Positions 34,050-43,716 of a stretch of 64,000 bases of DNA are shown here, piece after piece (positions within the stretch are counted from its first letter, which is position 1; each line of letters opens with the position of its first letter). A program made the translations under genes and the position numbers. Source of the stretch: Montifringilla adamsi (Eukaryota > Chordata > Aves > Passeriformes > Passeridae). The stretch lies in assembly GCA_017590115.1 (NCBI GenBank), contig JAGGNK010015447.1, positions 744,001 to 808,000 of the forward strand, given 5' to 3'. The notes under the pieces were generated by a model, which made no database searches, was not told the origin of the DNA, and saw only the letters and a list, made by a program, of their open reading frames with translations.

Positions 34050-36544
34050 CTAAGGAACACAACATTAGCCTGGTCATCTTCCAGAACAGATTACCACTGT
34101 AGAGCAAGATTTTTTAAGGAATGAGCCATACACAACTGAATAGTCCAGAAAATTCTCAAACATACATCAAAATGCTACAGACACAATGCCATTGTACTGT
34201 ATTTTCAAACTTCTAACGAAATTGCTACTATTAGTAGCTGCAGGACAATTTTTGCACAGTAGAGTGAATTTCAAAGGGTGACCAAGAGAAAAACAGCTTA
34301 TTTTTATGCCTTGATCAGCAGTCCAGTTTAGTCTTTCCCTTTTCTCACCCTTTATTCATATAAATGAGCAGGGCAACAGTGGGGGGTTGCATTTTTTTTA
34401 AATGCAACTCCGATGGCACCTGCAAGCACTTCACATTTTAAAGGAAAATTGGATGATGAAGGAAATTTAAACAGGCTGTTTTACCACAAAATTGAGGCAA
34501 TATTGGAAATGTTCCCCTCTATACTGAGGACCCTGGATAAAATAAAGAATAAACTAATACCCCCTAAAGCTACCTCATATCAGAGATTCCTGCTGCCCAG
34601 AGGGAACTTCAAGCACACTAAAAGCAGAATTTCCAACAATACACAGAGCAGGTGCACTTTTCACCCTGTTTTATTCCTGCTGCAAATCAAGGAGCAGCTG
34701 AAAGATGACCCTAAACCTAGAAGCAAACAGGAAGAAATCTCCTAAGCAACATCTGCATCACAAAGGCACCAATAACTTTTATTTTAGTAGGAACTGTCAG
34801 TTTCTGTTAGGAGTAAAGCTCAGGTACATTACAAACACTATATTACAGGTACATTACAAACACAGGACCTCTGATGCTACATTAGCCCTCTCTATCCATG
34901 TAGCTGAGAGCTAGTTTAGGCAGGCTTGCAGAAGTAACCAGTGAAACAAACAAAAAAAAGTTGGAAAAATCCACATTTCAAAGAAAACAGTTTTTCTGTA
35001 CAAATAAAAATAAAAAGCATCCTTCAAAACATAACCTCATACTATGCAGCATTCAAACATGGGGGTCAGAGAATAAATATGGAGCATCAAAAAGAGCAAT
35101 TAGAGAATAAATATTCTTAATACTAAGAGTACTACTACTCTTTCACGCACTCTGCAGATGGAGCAGTGACTCACACAAGTCCAAATTGTGAAGTACTTTG
35201 GAGTGGAAGATCAAATCACAAATATCAGGCAGTCACAGAAAGGAGAGCCTTCTTGAGGAACACAGGAAGAATTTTTGCCAGAACAAGGTAATGGAAGTGT
35301 ATCACTTCCCCCAATTATTGTCAGCAATACTTGGCAACAAGTCAGTCTCCAAATCCAGCATAAAATAACTCTCCAAAAGCAATTAAAGGGATGCTTTAGA
35401 TGCCAAGCAAGGGAAGGAGCAGACAACTGGAGAAACTTCCACTGGTCTTATGGGTAGAGGATCTGAAGCAGAAAATTATGGTTTTTTCAGTGGGACAAAA
35501 AATTTGCCAGGTTATATGGGTCTCTGACCAGGGAGAAAAATACTTTGAATACTGAGGAAAGCCAAAATTCCTGAGATGTGCCAAGGGACTGAAGTGAATT
35601 ATTCTAAGCCCCCAAAGAACTTTTAGGACCCTCAGCGCACAGAGAGAGAGGTTAAATCAAAACAACAACCACAAACCCACAGATGCTTTCTAAAATTATT
35701 CCAGACCTTTCTTATCTATTTTCTTTTCAACTCTTGAACTCAGTTCTGAACTGGTTCTCATAACCCTTTGTACCATGCCAGACATGACATTTAAGCCAGA
35801 TTTTGGGGCAGGCAAGGAGAATGCAAAAGCAACACCGTGGTTCAAGGAGGGCAGTGTTTACCACTTGGTAGAATATCCCAGAAAAACTGGTTTTCTTGGC
35901 AAGACTCCTCTCAGTGAGCAGACCCTACTAAAAGGGGGGTTCAAAGGCAGCAGGGCTGTGGTTACAGCTTCCTAATAGATCATTTCTGTTACCTGGCTTC
36001 ATTTTTCTACACTTTGCTGTGTCTGCAGCACCAACAAAACCTAATTGTTAATCAAGGCTGACTTCAAATATTCCTTATAGTAGAAGGAGCCCACAACACA
36101 TCTTCTATGAACTGATTTCTATTTCCTGGAAAATATGAGTAACTGTCTCTGGGGGCCTTTCCTTCCCTTATTTTAAGTCATTCACATCTGTTGGTTTAGA
36201 CAGGGCAGTCAAAGCAAACAAAAACAAAACTCCGGTTTGGAGGATGTCTGCTGAACAAAACACAAAACTGTTCATGGTTAATAACAGCTGTCATTAGACA
36301 CACATACAAAAAAAAAAAAAAGAAAAAAGGGGGAAGTGAAAATAGCTACCAAGCTGCTGTAAGATGAAGTGTTTGTTCCTGGAATACAAAAGAACCTGTA
36401 TATTACTCTGGGAGTAGCAAAAGAGAACAGAATTCCTAACATGCAACAAAAAGCAACTTCTGACTTCAGACAAGAAAATCTTTGTACATATTTGGGTGGA
36501 ACAAGAGAGGGGGCAAGCAGGCAGAAAAAAACCAGAAAAAGTAC
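34050..36544 (-). other. VWF: VWF intron 13
   Basis: This 2.5 kb intron contains an 18-base direct repeat (34821-34838 and 34846-34863) and an A-rich run near 36307-36330. No transposon or gene is recognised. Confidence 0.8.
34821..34863. repeat. 18-base direct repeat, 7-base spacer
   Basis: CAGGTACATTACAAACAC occurs twice (34821-34838 and 34846-34863) without mismatch. Confidence 0.93.
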
Positions 36545-36645
36545 CTTCACTAGGAGTTCTCCATGACCATCCCAGTCAATCTGCAGATCATCCCCATAGG
36601 TGAGGCGAACTGAACTCCTCACCACACGCTGGACACGGAGGGCAC
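36545..36645 (-). CDS. VWF: VWF exon 13: D2 VWD domain
   Basis: This 101-base exon, the same length as in human, encodes [20 protein letters not shown] and [13 protein letters not shown] of VWD2. The donor is AAG/GTACTT. The acceptor is CCTTCAG and directly abuts sequence that looks like an antisense CR1 copy. The first residues (ALRVQ) still align with human (DLRIQ), so the coding part is ancestral even if the splice signal is not. Confidence 0.96.
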
Positions 36646-36955
36646 CTGAAGGCAACCACAGGGTGCCAGTGAGCTTTTACAAGATGTAGCAACAGGACAA
36701 AGGGGAATGACTTTACACTGACAGAGAGCAGGTTTAGATTGGATATTGGGAAGAAATTGTTCTCTGTGAGGTTGCTGAGGCCTTGGCACAGGTTGCCCAG
36801 AGCAGCTGTGGCTGCTCCATCCCTGGAAGTATCCAAGGCCAGGTTGGATGGGGCTCAGAGCAACCTGGAATAGTGGAAGGTGTCCCTGCCCAAGGCAGGG
36901 GTGTTGAACCAGATGACCTTTAAGGTCCAAACCAAATTATTCTGTGATTCCATGC
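36646..36955 (+). mobile_element. CR1 LINE fragment touching the exon 13 acceptor
   Basis: Clear sense landmarks from 36690: CAGGACAAAGGGGAATGACT, AGGAAGAAATT-like GGGAAGAAATTGTTCTC, CCTGGAAGTATCCAAGGCCA, GGAAGGTGTCCCTGCCC and the 3' end TTATTCTGTGATTCC. Weaker similarity (CCTGAAGG, CCACAGG, TTTTACAAG) continues leftwards to the exon 13 border, matching the CR1 order seen in the copies at 23752-23790 and 54466-54505. Antisense to VWF. Confidence 0.85.
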
Positions 36956-37243
36956 TTTCAAGCTTCTGTTGAAAAACAATAATTAAAAAAAAAAAATAGA
37001 CCAACAGTGATTTTCACAAATCTCACAAGTGCAGACCAGCTTAATTTTTCTGATTTTAGAGGAGCCAAGTCAAGATCTGTCTGCTGCATGGGGAGAAGTT
37101 GAAATGCCAGAGCCTCTAGAAGAGACTGCAAGAGAGTTTGGCATTGAAACACTCTTTGATTAAGCTGGGTTAAGGCATGTCTAAAACCACTGCTAAGCAG
37201 GAGGCTTTTAGTGCCTGGCCAGAGTCAGACCATGTGAACACAC
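36646..37243 (-). other. VWF: VWF intron 12
   Basis: This 598-base intron is about half CR1 (36646-36955). The rest, 36956-37243, has an A-rich run near 36990 and nothing else recognisable. Confidence 0.85.
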
Positions 37244-37382
37244 CTTGCAGCAAAGGGATCTGTATGTCCTGCCCATTCAGCGAAACTCCTCCTCCATGTT
37301 TCATTTTAATGATGCTGTTGTCCATATCCCGGATCCGGACAGAAGCTGAGCGAGTGCAAACGGCATCAGGATCATCTGCACA
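37244..37382 (-). CDS. VWF: VWF exon 12: D2 VWD domain
   Basis: This 139-base exon, the same length as in human, encodes [17 protein letters not shown] and [17 protein letters not shown], then PLLQ plus one base. The His in KMKHGGG is equivalent to human H460, a propeptide histidine linked to pH-dependent assembly. The acceptor is TTCTCTGCAG and the donor is CAAG/GTGTGT. The split codon with exon 13 gives Gly. Confidence 0.98.
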
Positions 37383-38728
37383 CTGCAGAGAAGGGAAAAT
37401 CTGCCTCAAACATCCAGTTTTCACTTTCTTGGTGACTTAGTCCCAGAAGGCATTTTGGCATCTAATTTGAAAGGTGTTGAGAGTAACGCTGGTTTTATAG
37501 ATCTAGTTTCTGCATCCCACAAACAGCAGGCTGGCAGCCTTCCCTCCATTATCCCATTAATCACACACCATGGCTGAGCTCCCCGTCTCAGAACTTGGAA
37601 AGGGATCTGTGGGCCAGACCCCTGGCAGTGACCAGCCCCAGTGCTGTGGCAGGAGCAGGAAGGACACCTGACCCATACAGCCTATGAAACAGCCACGCAG
37701 TTCACATTACCCAAGACTCCTGGGGTGTTTATTTTCCCAGCTGTAGGATACCCAGTTGAGGAAAAGGGACTGGGGGGGGAGGCATATCTCCTCCCTGTTT
37801 CGAATATCTCCTCCCTGGTTTCGAAAGGGTAGTTTCAGTGGAAACCCGTCCTGCAGGTTCCCAAGCACTCATGACCTCAGAGCTGCACTATCAGAGCTCT
37901 CTAATGCAGGAGACAGATGCAGATGGTATGGAGAACTGTCACAGCCCATTTCTCCAAAGCCTGCAACTTCCCTGGTGCTGCTGGACAGGCTGATACTCCC
38001 CTTCCCTCCTGTGAGTCTCCTGTCTCCATTGCATCTCTCCCTGCCTTCAATTCCTCTATCCCCACCACCTCTCTCCCCCTCTCCTTCCCTCAGGGTCCTT
38101 TTCAGTCTCCAGGTTTGTTCACCTTTTCCCAAGCACAACTGGTCGATTCATTTCACAACTGTGTAAACTTCCCTGTGACATCCCCCTTTAGGGTCTCCAT
38201 CCCTCCCTGCATTGGTCTGGCTCCCTTTCCTGCCTCTCTGCAGTTGCCTCTCACACATCCATCAGGGGAGGCAGCAAAGAAAGTCAGGAGCTGCTGTCTG
38301 AGTACAAAAAAAATCACCAGCCAATCTGACTAAATGGGAAACAAAGCAAGGCAGTGCTCTGCCAGTGCACTCTGCTTGGTGTCCAAGGAAATGTCCTTTC
38401 CCCACAGGCATTAGGGAGGCACCAGCAGCCAGGGTGCTTGGCAAGGGGTGCACCCTCACCTCTGTTTGTTCAGCTGGCAAAGAGTCGGTGAGGGCCCATT
38501 CTCCAAACCTCATCACGAATCTCCATCCCCAGGCTCCTGGGAATGGTGGTGAGGAGAAGCAAAACACTTATTAACTAAGGAGAAAGACTGTATCTGTTAT
38601 TTAAACTAATTATCTCATAGGGAAATTACTTCTGTTGGTCCGTGCTTCTGCAATTCATGTCATAGTCCCACAGTCCTGCCCCCGCTCTCAAGAGCATGCG
38701 CAGAGGCACCAGTCAAGGCTGCTGTTAC
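37383..38728 (-). other. VWF: VWF intron 11
   Basis: This 1.35 kb intron has a pyrimidine-rich plus strand between about 37960 and 38270, so its transcript is purine-rich there. A 20-base tandem duplication lies at 37784-37824. Long open frames on both strands (up to 138 codons) follow from the skewed composition. No transposon is recognised. Confidence 0.8.
37784..37824. repeat. 20/21-base tandem duplication
   Basis: ATATCTCCTCCCTGTTTCGA is followed directly by the same sequence with one extra G. Confidence 0.95.
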
Positions 38729-38865
38729 CTGCACCGTCTGGATGATCACAGAGAAGGAATTTTCCACACAATCCTTGGCAAATAAGTACTGGCAAATCCC
38801 ACTGAAGGTGAAATACTTGTTGTCAAAGCTTTTGAAATGGGACTGGCCGGTGACAGAGCATTCCC
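38729..38865 (-). CDS. VWF: VWF exon 11: D2 VWD start
   Basis: This 137-base exon, the same length as in human, encodes [18 protein letters not shown] and [11 protein letters not shown], then FSVIIQTVQ. The His in GQSHFKSF is equivalent to human H395. This is the start of VWD2. The acceptor is TTTTTCCAG and the donor is CAG/GTAACA. Confidence 0.98.
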
Positions 38866-41775
38866 CTGGAAAAAGCAAAAAGCCATTAATCATCCCAGTG
38901 CCAGATTCAAGCAAATTCCTGCTTAGCCCCTACAAGCCTCTGAGGAGGAAGAGCAGCCCTTGTGGAACAGGTTGTACAAGATCCAAGCTCCATACAGACC
39001 AGAAAGCACCAGCATGATCCTTATCTCACTGTTTATTTCCGTAAGGCATTACTAGTAGTAACAGAGGAACTAACAACCGCTGGGGAACACAGAATAAATC
39101 ACAGTCAAGAGCTGAACTTTGTGCCTATGGAAAAGCCTATATTCTTTTGTTGGGATGCCTTAAATACCAATAAGTTATTTTAACATAAAATACCTTATGA
39201 GAATGAAGAGCTGGAAGATAATGTCTGTGGGAGTCCTTCCAGGGGTAGAATTTATGTTGGACTTTACCCTGAACCATCATCTCAACTAACAGAAAGTTGA
39301 AAATAATTCTATAGTTACAATAGCTACATCTAAAGTCCTCACAGAATAATGTGAAAGCCTGGCTGGACCATCTTTCTACTAGAAAAAGGAGCTATTTAAA
39401 CATATCAACATTTGAAAGTGTTTTGGTAAGTTGTGGCTTTTCAGTTCCAGGAAGGCAGTATCCCAATACCACAGCTGGGATCTAGTCATGCAAACACATG
39501 GAAAGGCTCCAACTCCACAGAGCTTGCAAAGAAAATCTTCCATATGAGAAGACCATCACACAGATGATCCCATGGCAAACAAGACAGCCACTCCCTCATC
39601 CAGAACAAAATTCAAGTGCTGGGCCTACACTGGCCATCACCAGCCAAAGGCTGGAGAAGGGTTAAATGTTACAAGCTGGCAGGTGAGCTCCATGAGTTAC
39701 TCTCTCTTCGCTGCCTTTGCGTCCCACAGATCTGTCTAATGAACATCATGTGGAAATTTCCCTCTTCAGCATATTATTTAGTGTTTACTATCTTAAACCA
39801 TCTGGTGCTAAAGTACAGATCCTGAGGATTCCCAGCCTTGCACAACTCTGATTCACCCTAAGAGAAGTCCAGCACCTCCTGGATGTTTGTCATCCCTTGG
39901 AGTTTGATTTTCAGGGCATTCTCTGCAACAAGGACACAAGGACAGGTTTGAAGCACAGAGAACTGAGGACTGCTATCTAAGACAAGTCCCAGCCTTTGGC
40001 ATTGCTCCTGAAAGCGAGTTTTCTTTTCTACAGCCAAGTCTTTACTTATGGGTCCCTCTGTCTACTCCATTTGATATAATGCATCCCATGAAATTTCCTG
40101 AAACCTTCTGCCTTCATAATTATTTTTGTTATGATATCAGCTTGAAAGCCTCTTGGTAGTGTCAGCCAGCTCCACCTTTGGATACACCTTATCACCAAAT
40201 TTACAGTTGGGCAATTCACTCCTACCATATGAAAGCAATCTTTCCTGACCAAAAAAAAAAAAAAAAAAAAAAAAGTTGGCCAAAAGAAAAACAGAACTAC
40301 CTAAAGCTTATACAAGTAAATACCTAAAATTTTCTGGACACATGATTTTAGAAATATTTGTGGTAACTAACCAACAATGAAAATATGCCACAGTATTACT
40401 TCAAGTAGAGACAAACAGCACAGGTAACAATATAAATTTGCCTACTCTGGGAGGTTTTGCTGCTCTCCCATACTGTCTCAGTACAGTTTTTAGCAAGCAA
40501 ATGTACAACAGCTGCAGGTATACAACATTCAGCCTTGAACAAGCCTAGCAGAAAACTGATTTAGATATATTGGCAGAAGGTACAAAAATAAGCTGCCTTT
40601 CTTTTCCACTTCTGCCTATTTGGGACAGCTTCCCAGTTCAGAAAAAGGCTGCAATGCTATATTGCCTCTTGCAGAGAGCTGGAGATCAACATCTATGTGC
40701 AAGCCTCAATACCAGATTTTTCTTCACTTCTATAATCACTATGAAGAAAGTGTTGCTGGAGTTAAGGATAAAAATTTGGCCCACAGAGTATTCATCACAG
40801 CCCAGAGAGGAAGGACATTAAAAGCTGTAACCTAAGGAAAAACTGAAGTTTGAAAAGCATCTATTTCTTGTTTGTAATCATGCTGCTGCCCATTAGCTAA
40901 AAGATGTAATGAATCAGCCTGGGCTGTGTCCTTGAAGCTGTGTTTTAGACAGTGAGATTTTCTGCACTTGAAGAGATCCTTAATCAACAAGCACAGGGGA
41001 CAGCTCACTGAAAATGTCATCTCCATTTTGAATATTTGCATACACCACCCCCCATCCTCTTATTTAAGTGCTGATACTTTGGGGGAAGTGCTCTTTTGTT
41101 CTAAAGCAGGAGGAAACAGAGCATTGATGGGTCAAGCAAGTTTCATGTTACTAGAAAAAGATATACTTTTTTGATAGAACACCTTAAGATTGTTGCAATT
41201 CCCCTAATTTGTGAGGGTTGCACAGGCTCATCTCAACAAAAAACCACCAAAGCCCACAAATCTGCTGTTTTCCTGTCCAGCCATAACCTCAGCCTGCATC
41301 TGCAGAGCTGCCTCTCCAATCTGCCAGCACCCATGGAAGGCAGGGCAGCCACTTTCTCCCTGGGGCTGTGGCTCTTCACCCACAACATGACCATGAGGGA
41401 ATTGTCATGGTCAAGAAGGTACAATGAGAAATTGTACCTGGTCAAAGAAAGCCAGGAGTGTTCCTCTACCTGCCAGCCAATCCTCTGAACATACAGACCC
41501 TTATAATTGGCAAGCTAAGTAATCAAAGCAGGAACTGGCCTTCCCACCAAACAGGATTTTTCATTGCTACACATAAACCACACAGGGCAATGTCTGACTT
41601 GTCTCAGGAGAAGAACTCAAAAGCAGGATCCAACTGGATCCTTACTGGAGTAAGCAAGGAAGAAAAAGATTTGCTTTTTTGGGTAAAAAAAACCAAAACC
41701 ATAAGTGGGGCATGAGTGGGAGGGACGTAGGAAAGGCTTATTTGTCAAAACCTGAAAAGAGTAAAGCCAACATAC
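38866..41775 (-). other. VWF: VWF intron 10
   Basis: This 2.9 kb intron contains an A24 run (40251-40274). No CR1 or LTR is recognised and no gene is supported. Confidence 0.8.
40251..40274. repeat. poly(A) run, 24 bases
   Basis: An uninterrupted run of 24 A on the plus strand. No retrocopy or short interspersed element was recognised upstream of it. Confidence 0.95.
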
Positions 41776-41822
41776 CTGGACATTCCCCATTGCTGCAGAT
41801 CCACATGCCACGTCGACAAATG
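41776..41822 (-). CDS. VWF: VWF exon 10: E1/D2 junction micro-exon
   Basis: This 47-base exon, the same length as in human, encodes ICRRGMWICSNGECP with split codons at both ends (Cys from exon 9, Gly to exon 11). The acceptor is TTTCCTAG and the donor is CCAG/GTATGT. It is too short for gene prediction without a homologous template. Confidence 0.97.
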
Positions 41823-43604
41823 CTAGGAAAGAGAGTAGCAAGTTAAGCAAGAGTACATGAACATAAATCTCCTGTTGCACATTTTTCCCAAAAAACTGAA
41901 AATGGTAATCTGTCCCAGGGAAGTTAGATCAGTCCCCAATATCCCTTCCATCTCCCATAACCTCATTTCTTAATGTATTCATCCCTTCTTCCCATCATTT
42001 GACAGCAACTGCTGATAATATGAATGGGTATGGTTGCAGAACTCAAGGATTTCTACTTTTCTCTGTCACAGATCTGTGTTTAATGGAATTTTCAGCTATA
42101 TTCCACTGATATGGAATGAGTTCAATGCAGTTCTCAAGGTATATCTATCAATACAACAAAATCACAGGGGAAAAAATGTTTGAAGGGACTTCTAGGAAAA
42201 CAATTTACTACAATCCCCACCTCAGAGAAGGCAATGTCAAAGCTGGATTAGGTGGGTAAGGACCTTGCCCATTTGAGTTTAGAGATATCCAAGATGAGGT
42301 CCCACAGCCTCTTTGAGCAGCTGTCCCAGTACAGCACTGGAGAAGGGAGAAGAATTTTTCTTTGTGTCAAAACAGAATTTCCTTTGCAGCTTGTGTCCAT
42401 TGCTTCACAACCCTTTCCTGTTTGCCTCTGAGAAAAGTTTGGCCCCATCCTCTTGACAGCCCATCTTTAGGCAGTGAAAGTTGCCTCACTAGCCCTTAAG
42501 CAAATCTATTCCCCTTTGCTTCTTCTTACATCAAACTCCCCAGCTGTGATCACTTCCAGTGTCTTCCACAACCCTCTCTACACTCCTTGTTTCAAGAGCT
42601 ACTATATTCTTCTCATTCCTTTAATTATCCCAGCCCCTGAAAACCATTTGTGGGGAGGCAGATTATTGAGGATGTTAAATGCAGAGTCAACGGAATGACG
42701 TTCTTCACAGCAGCATCAAGTTTGAATAATAGGAAGCAGTAACAAAACACAAGCAATAAAAAACCCAGCCTGTCAGGCTACACTCATCTCCCAAGAGCAC
42801 TAAGGTTGAACAATGTGGCCAAGCTGAAAGCTGCAGAGGACTGCAGGGAAAAAGATAAAATGCTAATGTCATGGTTATGGCTTGTGTTCTGGGACACATG
42901 GTGCAGGTAATGAAAAGCTTCTGATTAACAGGGATGATGCACAGACCACCTTTCTTCTGCATGTCATGGCCTTCATTGAGTCCTCCTCCTTCTGTGCTCC
43001 AACTGGAAACTTCTGAGTAAAGAGTTGTCCAAACTCCTTGCACAAATATGTTCACACTGAACACAAAACCAGATCAGGAATATGTGACTAATTCCTCTTC
43101 CTTTCTGTAAAGTGCTGGTTTTCCCCTCCAGTCTGATACTCAGGAGCGAAAGAAAAAATGTGAGCCATGCTAGGAAGACTCATTAGCCCTGTAACAAGTT
43201 CCAAGGACGTGCCTTAGGCTAACTCCTCTTGGAAAGAAATGGGGTCTAGAGGTTAAATATATGTAGGAAGTCAAAACAAAGACAACACCGCTGACACTAC
43301 CCAGACATGGGAACCTGCTGCTCTGTCTTATCCACAGGAAACAGGTAGTTCTCTGCTCTTTGACGGATTGTGACCTTCATGTTGTTCTATCAGATCAAAT
43401 ATCCCTTTAAAAACAGAGCTGATTTTGCCTTTGTGAACAGCTCACTTCTCGGAAGGGGCTGGGAATTCCAGTAAGAGAGCAAGCCCTTTGCCAGTGAAAG
43501 GAAATTTTTTAAAGGTAGATTTCTAGAAAGATAATGCAAAGCAGTCACTGACCAGTGTGCAGTACTTATCTACAGCAACCACATCAGAGCAGCACAGGGT
43601 TTAC
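41823..43604 (-). other. VWF: VWF intron 9
   Basis: This 1.78 kb intron contains a CR1 fragment (42180-42475). The rest shows nothing recognisable. Confidence 0.8.
42180..42475 (-). mobile_element. CR1 LINE fragment, diverged
   Basis: Antisense CR1-like landmarks: CAAAGCTGGATTAGGTGGGT, AAGGACCTTGCCCATTTGAG, AACAGAATTTCCTTTGCAGC and TTGTGTCCATTGCTTC. The sequence matches another CR1 3' subtype and is old. Confidence 0.75.
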
Positions 43605-43716
43605 CATGAGTTGCAGTCCTGGGAGATGGTGAAGCCAGGAGGATAATGTTTTCCAGAGTGGATGCAGGAGCAGTCAGAGCTTTCAATGCAGTGTTCACCA
43701 TCAAGGAGTAGCCCCT
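43605..43716 (-). CDS. VWF: VWF exon 9: D1 E module
   Basis: This 112-base exon, the same length as in human, encodes [31 protein letters not shown] and QDCNS plus TG. It is the E module at the end of D1. The acceptor is CTATCCAG and the donor is TG/GTAAAC. The split Cys codon is completed by exon 10. Confidence 0.97.

Noticed and set aside
37756..38333. 136- and 138-codon frames in intron 11
   Set aside because: They follow from the pyrimidine-rich composition; frames exist on both strands and carry no domain.
39600..40274. A retrocopy or SINE ending in the A24 run
   Set aside because: No gene-like or SINE-like sequence and no target duplication could be seen next to the homopolymer.
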